Shown here piece after piece: positions 1 to 10,976 of a stretch of 64,000 nucleotides of DNA. The DNA comes from Pezicula radicicola. Taxonomy: Eukaryota; Ascomycota; Leotiomycetes; Helotiales; Dermateaceae. The stretch lies in NCBI GenBank assembly GCA_003008705.1, contig PDUO01000004.1:1364001-1428000 (forward strand), given 5' to 3'. Made by a program: the position numbers and the translations under genes. Each line of letters begins with the position of its first letter. Within the stretch, counting starts at the first letter, position 1. The notes under the pieces are model-generated. The model was not told where the DNA came from. It saw nothing but the letters and a program-made list of their open reading frames with translations, and made no database searches.

Positions 1-1
1 G

Positions 2-571
2 ACCCTTTTAAGTCTTGAACTCGGCGCCGGAGGTGGTCTTGTCGGTCTTGGGGTAGCCATAGGCTGTGCTCTCAGTCACCCAGTGTATATCACCGATCAA
101 GAAAACATGATGAGCCTCATGCAACAAAATGTCGCTTTGAATGCACTCGAATCACGTGTTATTCCGCTGGTTCTCAATTGGTATTGAGTCCAGACCCCTT
201 ACACAGTACTGGCCTAACGAATTACTTAGGGGTGATTCGTTGCCAGAGGAGATTGTGAAGCAAAAACCAAACATCATCTTGGCGGCTGACTGTGTATATT
301 TTGAGGTAAATAAGGGCTCTTTGAATGCCTTGTCTGCGTGCTAATGATAGCCAAGCCTGCCTTTCCACTTCTCCTCGATACATTGGACAAGCTCTTAGCA
401 CTATGCCAGGAGGCCACAATCTACTTCTGTTTCAAGAAGCGGAGAAGGGCTGATATGCAATTCATGAAGAATGCAAGAAAGAAGTTTGTAATTGATGAGG
501 TCGAGGACCAAGATCGACCCACGTTCTCGAGGGAGGGCCTCTTCCTATACACTTTCAAACGCAAATCATAA
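2..571 (+). CDS. EFM6: EFM6-type protein-lysine methyltransferase (3' part, 5' end outside window)
   Basis: Class I SAM-dependent methyltransferase of the METTL21/EFM6 group; the yeast family member methylates a lysine of translation elongation factor eEF1A in the cytosol. Three exons are read: 2-180, 230-305 and 356-571, with 49-50 nt introns containing CCTAAC and CTAAT branch points. Spliced, the frame is continuous for 156 codons. Seen motifs: the SAM-binding motif LELGAGGGLVGLGVA near the start, LNWGDSLP across the first junction, and AADCVYFEPAFPLL across the second, the D-x-x-Y-type motif typical of this group. The C-terminus is complete. The gene converges on the next gene with about 145 bp between stop codons. 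EFM6 rather than another METTL21 member is an inference from the NWGD and DCVYFEPAFPLL context. Confidence 0.8.
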
Positions 572-716
572 ATAACGTGGAAGCAATGGCGATAAATTTT
601 CAATCCAACGACATAGCGTCGTGTCTAATGGAACCCTTGCGCTATTAGACTGCATACACCTGATTTTCCTCCATAAAAATGAGCTTTGCCTGTCGAAGTT
701 TTTACCATATAACGTC

Positions 717-1744
717 TCAACTGCCGCCCATATTGACGCCTAAAAGAAACGCGGGTTCATCCACCTTGTGGTGCTCGTAGGATAAGACTCCTACAGCACC
801 GGGCTCCAACATCATCGGCAACCTCATTCCGAGCTCAAATCCAATCCACCGTTTTGCGAAAGCCCTGAGAATATGACCGTGGGCTATAATAACAACGTCC
901 ACATGCTTCTCTCCATGCATATATGGACCTTGGATCTCCTTGATTTTTGCTATGATTCTGTCCAGTCGCGTCGCCACTTCAGCAGCAGATTCGCCACCAT
1001 CACACCCGTCAACCCAGATGTTCCATGGTCTCTCAGTATCCAAGCCCTTTCCCTTTCTAGCAGCTCTGATTTGTGCAGTTAGGAGGCCCTCGAATTCACC
1101 ATATTCCCACTCCCGGATGTCCTCAGTAATCTCCGCATTGTCACCAAATTTCTCCCGATTAGACTCGTTAAAGAGGATCTCGTAGGTTCGTTTTGCACGA
1201 GTGCGCGGGCTTATGAATAGATGGGCGATCTTTGAAGGGTCTATGATCTTCCCAGGACCCACGATAACTTCCCTGCTTGAAGAGACTTGAAGCTCGCCAT
1301 TTGCTGTCAAAGGAATATCGGAACGGCCTGTGTAGCGGCCAGAGATTGTCCACTCGGTTTCTCCTATTATTGTAAGTCAGATATCTTTTTCTTTCAAGCT
1401 CTCTCGAGGTCTGCAATGCGAAAATGGCAGAAGTATATATCTGCCAGTATTCATGCTCCATGCTTAAAAAAAAAACGAGGACATGAAAATTTCTGGCGGC
1501 CTAGGTGCGGCTTCTCTTCACACCTCACCCCCCACAATGTCTGGACAGAGACCAATCACCGGATTTAAATATTATGAAGCAGGAAATCACTTGTGCATGC
1601 TCCCTTATGTCTTCTTCGCATTTTGGAATCTTGACATCTGGGATGAAAAGCCTTTCAGGCTGGCGTTGTATGTAGACAAGGAGACTGGCACATACCATGA
1701 CGAACAAGAAACACCCGTGGTGTTCCGGCATCCTTATCAGACAT
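717..1744 (-). CDS. SHB17-like sedoheptulose-bisphosphatase / histidine phosphatase family
   Basis: Phosphoglycerate-mutase-fold histidine phosphatase. In yeast, SHB17 hydrolyses sedoheptulose 1,7-bisphosphate in the cytosol and feeds riboneogenesis. Exon 1 (1744-1696) encodes MSDKDAGTPRVFLVRHG, giving the catalytic RHG motif exactly at a GTATGT donor; exon 2 (1363-717) continues GETEWTISGRYTG, then SPRTRAKRT and the second catalytic histidine in VVIIAHGHILRAF. The product is 231 aa, normal for the family. The 332 nt intron is long for this window, but donor, CTGAC branch point and acceptor are all good. SHB17 is the closest recognisable relative; another fungal paralogue of the family with different substrate cannot be excluded. 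Confidence 0.8.
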
Positions 1745-3624
1745 TCTAGCTTCGAAGTTTCAACAGCAGCAGGTTTGCGATATACCTATGTTCTCGGCTT
1801 CGAATAGGTATCGTCGTTGTCGTTAGAGGGGCATGCGTACCCCACTATGGTGGGGCGGACTTGTTCCAAAGGCTGAATATCAGCCTTGCCTTAAGTGCGT
1901 ACTGTAGCTTGATGCCGTTCAAAAGTGTGTCGGACATTTTGAAAAAGACTGTTGTACTAGAGACAGCATGAAAAAGAAACATCTGCTGCTCTTAGGCTGA
2001 GTAGCCAAAAACATCTGGCCGCCGCCCTGTAACAAGGGCTAGGACCACGAGGCTTAGAAGATAGGTAGAAGAGGAGGAACCCATCTGGACCTTACCCTTT
2101 AAGCAGTACAAGTGTTTCTTCTTCCCTCTACAACTTTTTCCCTCGTATCGAGTTGTAAGAATACATAATTACTGTGGGGTAATCACCAAAGGATATTGAG
2201 CTTCCCCAAGAATCCTATCCAAATCATACCAACTCGACGGATGCTTAAAGACTAATAAATAGCAACCCACCTGGTGACTCCTGGACGATTTTTCAAGGTA
2301 ATTGCCGTCTTTCACCGGGGAAAACATTGAGTGCTTACTGGATGGTTAATTCTATGCTTGTCTCCCCTTCTATACCTGTCAAATTTTGCCCTTCTCTGAA
2401 TATAAGTATCTGTTTCTCAGGAGACTTTTCCGTGGTGAATCAGAAGTTACTTCTGAGTCTCTTGAAGTCGATAAGGACTGCTGTCTTTACACATGACAGA
2501 AGGAATTTTTGTCGAACTAACCCAAAGATTGAGATGCTGGAAGCCCAACCTAGTCTCTAGGAGGCCGACTCCTTTATAAATCGGGCCGTGACGTTGATTC
2601 CGTTATTGGAGTATGACGCCATTGATCAAGAATGAACAGGCTTGGTGGCAATCACAAGCTGAGTTGGAAGAAATTCAGGCGTTATGTGGATCCTCTGTCA
2701 ACAAATACGGTATTGGTGACGAATAGTCTGCTTAATATTACTTCATAGAGAAAGCACCGAGAACAATCGAGCTGTGAACATTGATACAACTCCGTGGGCT
2801 CATGGCACTTACCAAGAACCAGCCCACGCAAACGACTTCTTACTCTCAATCTATTGATGGGCTAATAGACCCCACAACACTCTCATGTATAATCCTAACG
2901 GCCTTGATGATTACCCGTCAGAAACCGTGTTATTACTGAAGAACTACAAACCAGTTGCAGATAACGACCAAGGTATTGATTGACTTGTGAACCTCAATAC
3001 TGCGGAATACACTGCGTGCCAATACTTTTTCATACTTCCTTTTGTGGGCAATTCTCAAGCATTTGTTATTGCTCGATTTTGTGATATTTCCGTAGAAGCC
3101 GGCCCTTGGCTTTTGTATGCCTGCTCTCGAAAATGGAATTGTCCAAGTCAATAGTCGAGGCATTTTCCATGTACGCCGGTAGATGAGTATACTTTCATGA
3201 TGATTGGATCAACAAGGACTGTTTTTATTACCTGGTGTAGTGTTCGAAATGCATGCAGGATACAGTACTGGTTCGCTTGGAGTACGTAATAATAATGTGC
3301 CCGATCTTTACGAAGCTACTTCGAAGCGGGGAGCGAAATTCTGGCTTCGGCTGCTTCGCAAGCAAGTTTTTCATCGTACAGCAGTGCCTGCCAGCACCAG
3401 CGCAACACCAGCGCAACTAGAAAACATGTCAAACGTACCAAAGAAGTTGCAACGAATCAAAAATACCACCGAGACGCAGAGTCTTTCGGCACCAACACAC
3501 AATTGCAGATGTAACACGCAAGCAGAGGAGTTTATTTAAACCGGCGCCTCAATTATTCTCGACTCTCTCCCGTCTTCCTCGTGCTTGGATTTTATTTGGC
3601 CGTTGTTTTCTCTTCCTTTCCCCT

Positions 3625-3652
3625 GGGCTCGGGGCTCAGGGCTCAGGGCTGG
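3625..3652. repeat. Short tandem repeat, GGGCTCA unit
   Basis: About four imperfect copies of a 7-8 bp GC-rich unit (GGGCTCG, GGGCTCA, GGGCTCA, GGGCTGG) lie in an otherwise AT-leaning intergenic region. Confidence 0.6.
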
Positions 3653-3936
3653 CAGAGGGGTGAAACAGCGTGCCTGGCGCCAGCCTCCAGCTCACAAGGG
3701 CGAATCTTAACTTCTTAAGGACTGAAAGTTGGAAAAGTCTCCGTCGTGCCGCGCCCGTGCTCCCCGCCCAAGAGTCCAAGTTTCCAACCGAACATTCCTA
3801 GTCAGAGATCGCTGTTCTTTTTTGGGGGAGGCTGAGCTTGGGAAATTTAAACTCATGTTCATCCCGTATTACAGTTATTTGGCAGCCACCGTTATTATTC
3901 ATGCGAATGAGATTGCCTCACGAACGATAAGCAACA

Positions 3937-3965
3937 AACAAATAAATAAAATAATAATAATAATA
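3937..3965. repeat. AAT/AAAT microsatellite
   Basis: A-rich simple repeat made of AAATA units passing into AAT units. Confidence 0.7.
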
Positions 3966-4765
3966 CAGTACTGAGGTTTGTTGAGCAGCCTACAGGTACA
4001 GTAATAGTACTATCCACCGTACCAAGGCAAAGAGATCCGGCGCTTGCACGGAGCCTCCCCTTAGGTGCCCCCTGACTGCAGTTTGGTGGTGGTAAGCAAT
4101 TGGCCAGGTGGTACCTTAAATGTCCTGTAATTACTCAAGTATTCACAAAAGAGGAGAAGTGCGCACAAAGTTATGTCTAGATTTTAATCCCTGTGAGTGA
4201 GTGATTGGCTGGCGAGTGAGCTGTGCCTGTGCCTGGTGTTCCTGAATCCTCCCATTACTTTTAGCCTAAGCCTAAAAGTTTAGCTCGCTCGGCTGGATCC
4301 TCGATTTGCTCGTTCTGCAGGGGTAAACAAACGGCAGCCCGGGGGGGAAAGGCGCCCATGTCCCTTTCTGTGGATCTGGATTCACACCCTCTGCTCAGCC
4401 CAGACCAACTTTTTTTTCACTATCTCATCACACACATCACATCACGTCTTTCTCCGACCTCCACTCTTTTAAAGGTCCATTCCTCCCACTTCCCCTCCTG
4501 ACAACCACCACAGACTCGACGTCAACAGGTTACGACTATTTACATTCATTCAATCAACCCCCTCACTTTGGAGATACCGCTTCTCAACTACTGTCTTTTT
4601 CAAAGCACACACACACACAATCATACTTGTCTATCTATCGCCAGTCGATTTTACGAACCACTCCCTTACTCGTCTTCGAACTGCACATCATACAATCTAA
4701 GAAAAGTCAAAAAAAACTATCCAGTTAATAGTCGCATACTCAGAAATCAATCTCAAGCCATCATC

Positions 4766-5662
4766 ATGAAGTCTACAACTGTTGTCCTTGCCTCTCTCCT
4801 GGCCTCTGTTGCACTCGCGCAACCTCATCGTCAGCATGCGAGACACCACAAGAAGCGCGCCGTGGATGTTGTCTGGGTGACTGAGACCGAGTTTGTCACC
4901 GATGTTATTGGAGTCACTACAACCATCTGGGTCTCACCTGGCTTTGTCCCACCCACCACTGCTACAACCTCTTCCGAGACCTCAACCACCAGCGAGGCTG
5001 CATCCAGCGCCGTTGCTGCCCAATTCTTCCAAGGAGCCAGCAAGGCCACTCCGGCTTCATCCTTCATATCCCTGGCCCCAGCATCAACCCAAATCCCCAC
5101 ATCCAGCTCAGTCTACGTTGCGCCAGTTGTAGAGACTCCTACTCCTGCTACAAGCTCGTCCACCTCCGTCTACGTTGCTCCCACGGTTGAAACCTCCAGC
5201 ACCACCTCTCCAGCTGAGGTTTACACCCCTGAGGCAGTTCCAACTACATCTACCACCGCCGCTGTGGTAGTCAGCACCTCTGCAGCTTCTTCCTCGGGAG
5301 GATCTACAACTGGATCTACTACTGGTACTTGCACTAGCAAGGACGATGCATGCGAAGGAGATATTACCTACTATACTGCAGGTCTCGGTGCATGCGGCAC
5401 AACCACTGACGGAGACGCTGAGAATGTCGTTGCCCTGCCGTACGAATTCATGGGCACCCAATCCAATGGCAACCCATACTGCGGCAAGACAATTACGATC
5501 ACTTGCACCGTAACTGGACAGAGCACCACAGCCATCGTCGTTGACAAGTGCATGGGCTGCACCGGTCGCTCCATCGATCTCTCCAACAAGGCCTTCTCAG
5601 AGCTTGACTCGAACTACCTAACTGTCGGTCGCACGACCGCAACCTGGTACTTCAACGAGTAA
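4766..5662 (+). CDS. Secreted Ser/Thr-rich protein with C-terminal double-psi beta-barrel (RlpA/expansin-like) domain
   Basis: The 298-aa single-exon protein begins MKSTTVVLASLLASVALA, a clear signal peptide. A basic stretch ending HHKKR follows at about residue 31, a probable Kex2 cleavage site. The middle (about 55-190) is very rich in Ser, Thr, Ala and Pro, the composition of an O-glycosylated stalk. The last ~105 residues (from CEGDITYYTAGLGACG to RTTATWYF) are a double-psi beta-barrel as in RlpA-like, barwin-like and expansin-like proteins, with six or so cysteines and the VVDKCMGC and DLSNKAF motifs. Family members act on or bind cell-wall polysaccharide outside the cell; no enzymatic activity can be claimed here. 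The frame is open upstream of the chosen ATG, but contains no earlier ATG. Confidence 0.85.
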   Translation: MKSTTVVLASLLASVALAQPHRQHARHHKKRAVDVVWVTETEFVTDVIGVTTTIWVSPGFVPPTTATTSSETSTTSEAASSAVAAQFFQGASKATPASSFISLAPASTQIPTSSSVYVAPVVETPTPATSSSTSVYVAPTVETSSTTSPAEVYTPEAVPTTSTTAAVVVSTSAASSSGGSTTGSTTGTCTSKDDACEGDITYYTAGLGACGTTTDGDAENVVALPYEFMGTQSNGNPYCGKTITITCTVTGQSTTAIVVDKCMGCTGRSIDLSNKAFSELDSNYLTVGRTTATWYFNE

Positions 5663-6503
5663 AAGCTCTCAGCCAATGGCGCCCTAGCTATGCTTCGTAG
5701 AGTAGATCTCTCAGCATACTACGAAATGACCAATGGTATCGCTAGCTCGATATCCAAAAACCTTTACGAATCTCATTATTTCACTTCGACTCCAAATCAA
5801 AAACACAAATGTAAATTTTCGGAACCCAAAACCTGGTTGGCAAATAAGGAGAGTAGAGAAGGGCATTACTTCCTGGGCGTCATTCAAGGGAGGCAAGGCA
5901 AATCCTTCCTGGCAATATGGGGCATTTTATGATGACATGAAAACCTTTTTATGTGTGCCTGGTCGCATCTTTCTTTTTCAAAAAATACAACCTTATATCT
6001 GGATTGGGAATTCAGGTTTTATATCTCGGTATATTGTTTGTTTCTTTTGACTATTCTTGTAAATACTTAGACCTTAGTGTGTCTTGACACAACCTGCAAT
6101 GCAATGTCATTGCAACTTGATATCTTTGCTACCTCTATCTACGCTTCGTGACTTGGAATAAAACTGCCCATGTTGACATTATAAGCCTCAAAACTACCGA
6201 TACGACTATGCAAAGCTAATATTGCCCCCAGGCTTACTTCTCTTGTGGCAAAGACATGGAATACGTGAGAGGTCACTTCCCTCATACACTGGTTGGACAG
6301 CCAACACAATTGACTACCACACATAACCTACGTGCTTGGAGACATGCAGAATGCAAAATCAGGTTGAAGTACAAACTTTATGTATATCATATATTTTATC
6401 CAGTGCACAATACACTAGTAAGTCTCCCAGCAAAATAAAGCATTTATTCTGGTTCCTCGTATTTAAACAACACTGCCAAACATAGTACCGGGCTGTGTAT
6501 ACA
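5663..6503. other. Convergent intergenic region
   Basis: Holds the two 3' ends facing each other; AT-rich, no supported gene or repeat seen. Confidence 0.5.
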
Positions 6504-9152
6504 CTAGCGATTCAGATTCAACAAAGCCTCAATATACCTCTTGGTATCAACACCAATACCCTGGACCAACTTTCCAGAGCCACCAGTCTCCGTCGCCGCA
6601 CCCCCTGAAAATGGATGGGACCTGGCCGCAGCATGATCACTCGCTCTCCTAACCAAGAATATCTCCTTATTCCGCGGTATGAAGTCATTATGTGGGCTCG
6701 GAGAGTCAAGAAAAGGATGTGCAAATGATGCTGTACTTTGTGATCCAGCACTAGTACCGCGTGTTGAGAGATGGTTGGGAGGCGACCACTTTTTGGCTGG
6801 ACCGGTAAGACTAGTTGGGACAGTTCCTGATTCTGCGCTATCTTCAACGATAAGTTGGGGAACGCTGACTTTGCCAGATGCTAGGGCTGCTGGGGGAGGT
6901 TCAAGATCAGGTATGAGTGTCCATACAACCCACCAGCCCCGGCTAGTCTTACAGGTCCGTTCTAACTGATCCCCTTCTGTTGTCGATGCAAGGTAGGTGT
7001 TGATGATCTGCACATGCGTGTTTAAGGCTTCTATGCGCGTCCAAGGAAGTGGCTGGGAAGACCTCAGGTATGACTGGTACGGGTCGGGTATATTGGGTAT
7101 TGTAGAGTTGATCGTTAGAACTTTAGGGTCCCAAATGATATCGTATATCGGTGTGCTTGCATATGTTTCCTCGCTCGGACTGAGCTCAGGCCTTAAGGCT
7201 CGATACTTGGTCGATCGAAGCAAAGGCTTCAATAACGGTTCGATTTGGTGGTGGAGTGAGCGATAGAGGCTGGCCCATGCTAAAGCGTCCACTCTCAGCT
7301 CGAAGAGGAAGATAAATATGAATGGCTTGTTCGCATATACAACAACACGCAGTTTCTTGCTCTTATTCCGGTCTTGGCCACTGTCGTATGACCCAATCGA
7401 GGTGCCGGTATGCTCTGAGCCACCTGGTGCCGTGGGTGTTATTCGATCGCTATCGTGTCCCAGGTCGATACTAATGTCAGCTTCGGGACGAGCGTCTTCA
7501 GCGCGCTCCAGTTCAACCGTCAAAGTCCTCAGGACAATTCGTTCGTTGACATCGCCATGCTCATTAGGATATATATCGCTAGTGACATCATCGTCATCTT
7601 CCAAACTTCCCAGAAGTCCTATCAAGTAATGTCCTACGGAGTCGTCCAAAGGATACAGATCCAGAGGGGAATGTTCCTTGTCACTGCTTGGCGTAACAGA
7701 TTCCTCAACAATCGACGCTACTGGTTTGCGTTCTTGACTCGTCTCATCAGTGTGTACATCGGGATTCGAATTTGAAGATGTGCCAATGGACCAGTGTGTT
7801 CCGTAACCTAACTTCAAATACTGCATAAATTTAATGTTTTTGCTTGAATCACTATCAGAACCTGCAAGGCTGATATTTCTCTTTGCAGAGGGTCGGCGTT
7901 TTGGTTTGGGAGAGTCTTCGTTGGATAACGTGGGGTCGTCTATCGAATGGCGTCCCTCAGGGCTGCTGTTCGCTTTCGTTCCCGTAGAATTGAGCCCATA
8001 AGCCTGCCGTGACTTCTGACGCGCTGCCGGAGAAAGCTCTCTCTGAGGATATTGTTTCTTGACTTTTGGTTTAGCACGACGATTGGAGGAAGGATTATCG
8101 ATCACCCCGTAGGTATAAGGTCCCCATCTATAAAGGTCCTCAACCCAATGGGAAACATCACGGAGTGATTTTCTAGAAAGTGCGCCAGTCCCTAGGAAAA
8201 TGGTGCCATCTTCAGCAGCTGGCTCTTCTCCAGACCCAAGCCATGGAGCACTATGTTTTTTGGGCTGGCCTTTCACGGGTCTTGGTGGTTCAACAGTGAC
8301 ATTCGACTCGCTGTCGCCAAATTTGGAGACTAAAACGTCAACAAGGCCTTCTATGCGTCTCACAAAGCCTTCAAGAACCTCCCTCTCCCCGCTGCCTCGT
8401 TCTTCTTCGCCCACACCCACCCCTAATTCTCCACAAGCAGCAACTTTGATTCCACCGTACAAACTCGTGGCTGGATTACCATGCAAGAGAACATTCCACG
8501 TTGACAAATATGTATCCCAATAGCGTCCCAATATTCCGATAAACTTAGACCGTCTGTTTCGCACGAACAGGGCGCTCATTGAGGATGCATGGTGGAGTAG
8601 GAAAGTCGCGTGGGCACGAAGCAGATCTCCAAGTAGGAGGATCGCAGGCTTGACTTCGCGCGAAGAGTATTCAATTAGGTCTTGTTTACTTGTAGTCTTT
8701 CCTTTGCCGTTTGCCGCCGAGGTGCTAGGGAGCCGTGTCAGGTCGACCGACTTATGTGAATGATTAGCATTGCCTGGACCGAGGACGGATAATACTATAC
8801 TCACAGCCAAAATCCACCAGCCAGTCTCCAATTCATGCAAGACAATCCTGGACTTCTCGGTTTCGATCGTGTCGACACTTCTGCCATCTGAGAAACTTCT
8901 GCCAAACTCCACCATGCCTTGCGCAAGGCCTATCTGCCTTAACTGTTCATTGTTCTCTTCTCGAGTCAACTCCTCCTTCAATTTGCTGTCAGATTGGCCC
9001 CGCGCACGCTGTGCCCGTGAGGATGCAGAAGAGTAGTAGACAATCTGCTCGCTGAGGGTCTCATCGGTCGTGCCCAGCGACGGATTGTAGATGGCCAAGA
9101 ATCCTAGCTGCGCAGGGACAACCTTCCGGGTGTCCTCATCCGCTTGCGACAT
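6504..9152 (-). CDS. CCZ1: Vacuolar fusion protein CCZ1
   Basis: Intronless 882-aa protein. CCZ1 forms with MON1 the guanine-nucleotide exchange factor for Rab7/Ypt7 on late endosomes, vacuoles and autophagosomes. The N-terminal part matches the first longin domain of the CCZ1/INTU/HPS4 family (VPAQLGFLAIYNPSLG, later GMVEFGRSF and HELETGWWILAVSIVLSV). A low-complexity, charged middle (about residues 270-500) precedes a second longin-like segment (LRVVVYANKPFIFIFLFE) and the C-terminal longin part (WWVVWTLIPDLEPPP). The length fits filamentous-fungal CCZ1, which has a long disordered linker. It diverges from the formyltransferase gene over 455 bp. Confidence 0.85.
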   Translation of the reverse strand: MSQADEDTRKVVPAQLGFLAIYNPSLGTTDETLSEQIVYYSSASSRAQRARGQSDSKLKEELTREENNEQLRQIGLAQGMVEFGRSFSDGRSVDTIETEKSRIVLHELETGWWILAVSIVLSVLGPGNANHSHKSVDLTRLPSTSAANGKGKTTSKQDLIEYSSREVKPAILLLGDLLRAHATFLLHHASSMSALFVRNRRSKFIGILGRYWDTYLSTWNVLLHGNPATSLYGGIKVAACGELGVGVGEEERGSGEREVLEGFVRRIEGLVDVLVSKFGDSESNVTVEPPRPVKGQPKKHSAPWLGSGEEPAAEDGTIFLGTGALSRKSLRDVSHWVEDLYRWGPYTYGVIDNPSSNRRAKPKVKKQYPQRELSPAARQKSRQAYGLNSTGTKANSSPEGRHSIDDPTLSNEDSPKPKRRPSAKRNISLAGSDSDSSKNIKFMQYLKLGYGTHWSIGTSSNSNPDVHTDETSQERKPVASIVEESVTPSSDKEHSPLDLYPLDDSVGHYLIGLLGSLEDDDDVTSDIYPNEHGDVNERIVLRTLTVELERAEDARPEADISIDLGHDSDRITPTAPGGSEHTGTSIGSYDSGQDRNKSKKLRVVVYANKPFIFIFLFELRVDALAWASLYRSLHHQIEPLLKPLLRSTKYRALRPELSPSEETYASTPIYDIIWDPKVLTINSTIPNIPDPYQSYLRSSQPLPWTRIEALNTHVQIINTYLASTTEGDQLERTCKTSRGWWVVWTLIPDLEPPPAALASGKVSVPQLIVEDSAESGTVPTSLTGPAKKWSPPNHLSTRGTSAGSQSTASFAHPFLDSPSPHNDFIPRNKEIFLVRRASDHAAARSHPFSGGAATETGGSGKLVQGIGVDTKRYIEALLNLNR

Positions 9153-9607
9153 TGCATTTTCAGACGTGATGACCTGGAGAAGAGAAGAAGTATAAGGGGG
9201 CAGCCATGTGAGTGTAGGGCGACGGTACTGTACAGTAGTTAGGTAGCTACAAGGCCCACGGGGTAATGGCCATGCGACTCATGCGTATCTGAGGGAAACC
9301 TGAGGTACTTCGTCGGCGGTCGTGGCGGTGTTGTTGACTGACGCCATGCCTAAGTCTCGCGACCCAGTAACCAGTCACTTGGCCTGTGGAGAGCATAAAC
9401 AATGCCTGTGCCGATCGCCCATCCACTCCGTACACCTTATTATTACAGTACTGTATTACCCCTTTCATCACGTGGAGTCTTCCTCGCATTTCATACAACT
9501 AGATACAGTACTAACCTAACGCCTTGTAGACCAGTTTTGATTCTATCAGGCCATATGGTGTCAGTGACGACGCCTTGTACGTTTCTTAGTGTTGAGTGTC
9601 CGTCTCC
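9153..9607. promoter_or_regulatory. Divergent promoter region CCZ1 / FMT1
   Basis: The 455 bp between two start codons must hold both promoters. No TATA box or recognised operator stands out; several TACAGTACTG-like near-palindromes occur (around 9225, 9445 and 9505). Confidence 0.5.
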
Positions 9608-10976
9608 ATGTCCTTTTACATCCTCAGAAAGAATCTCGCCCAAACAGTGAGGGCTCCAAGCATTGGCCTTTATCGTGTCAGATTCTACAGCTCCAAGACA
9701 TCCAATCCGCTCAGAATTCTATTCTGTGGTTCCGATGACTTCAGCATTGGGTCTCTTAGAGCTCTGCATGCAGAGCAGCAACGAGATCCCAAGACGATTG
9801 CGTCCATCGATGTATTATGTCGTCCAGGAAAGAAATCAGGCAGGGGTATGAAAAAAATCCGCGAAGGTATGTACTTTTCCTACCAAGTATCAGATTACAG
9901 GAAACTAATCCCCTTCACCAGTACCTATCAAGAGAGCTGCACAGGATCTAGGCCTCCCCATCCATGAGCGGGACACTTTTAGGGGTTGGGATGTAAGAGC
10001 CCATTCTTTCCATAGCATATTCGTATCACTGATGCAATCACAAGCTACCAAAGCCAAATGGGGAGTCGATCAATCTAATCATCGCTGTCTCGTTTGGACT
10101 TTTCGTGCCCTCGCGGATCCTCGACAGTGCTGAGTATGGTGGTTTGAATGTTCACCCTTCGTACCTACCAGAGTATGAAACCCTTTCATCTCTGCTAATA
10201 ATTCGCTGAAAACTGATACTTTTGCCAGTTTGCGAGGTCCATCGCCTCTTCAGTTCATGATACTTTCCGAGCAATTGAATGAGAGAATTGGTGTCACGCT
10301 GCAGACCCTTGATCCAGAGTCATTTGACCACGGGATTATCCTAGCGCAAGAACGATATACTGTCCCAAATCCTGAGACATGCACTTTCAAGAAACTCCTC
10401 TCATTTATAACTCCAAAAGCAGCCGATATCTTAGTAAGGGGGGTCAGAGACCGGCTCTTTGTACCCCCTCTAGTAGACGTTGGATCACCTACTGTTAAGG
10501 ATAACCAAATCGAACACGACCGAGCTCCCAAAATCAACGCAGATATGAAATGCATCAACTGGAAGACCTGGGACAGCATGGAATTAAGCCGTCGCTTTCG
10601 CGCTTTAGGACCCCTCTGGACGAAAGTGGAATATCCCTACCAAGACACTAAACGATGGGTACTGTCAGATATCGAAATGTTTACAGCAGATGAAGGGGGG
10701 TTCAGTAAGTGGCTCACACAGAAGGAAATGCTGACATATCCAATATCGGGTGTACCGTATTATAAATGTACATTCAACCATCCTAGCCGTGTCGTCAAAA
10801 GGTATTACGAGGATGATGACAGGATTGTGATGGAGATGCCTGACGGGCAGACTGTACGGATTGGCTGTATTACAGTTGAAGGCAGAGATAAAAGATCAGC
10901 AAAGGTTGTGATGGCGGAGTTAAGGGAGCAATGGGAGAATGTTGAGGAAGAGTTTGACGAAGATACTGAACAGTGA
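9608..10976 (+). CDS. FMT1: Mitochondrial methionyl-tRNA formyltransferase
   Basis: Transfers a formyl group from 10-formyl-tetrahydrofolate to Met-tRNA for mitochondrial translation initiation. Four exons (9608-9866, 9922-9992, 10045-10172, 10229-10976) give 401 aa in one frame. The N-terminus, rich in Arg and Ser with few acidic residues, is a mitochondrial presequence. The catalytic core is split over exons: FCGSDDFSIGSLRAL, then SINLIIAVSFGLFVPSRIL, then NVHPSYLPDLRGPSPLQ, which contains the N-x-H and the SLLPxxRG-like loop of the formyltransferase fold, and GVTLQTLDPESFDHGIIL with the catalytic Asp. The C-terminal tRNA-binding domain follows. An in-frame GTG lies 12 nt upstream, but the first ATG is preferred. 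Confidence 0.9.

Larger units (their letters stand above)
1745..4765. other. 3 kb gene-free region
   Basis: No convincing coding frame on either strand; open stretches of 77-111 codons lack recognisable sequence or splice context. The right end (about 4380-4765) is strongly pyrimidine-rich with CA repeats and no ATG before the downstream start, as expected for promoter and 5' leader of the secreted protein gene. The length suggests an extended regulatory region, or a gene lost from this place. Confidence 0.5.
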
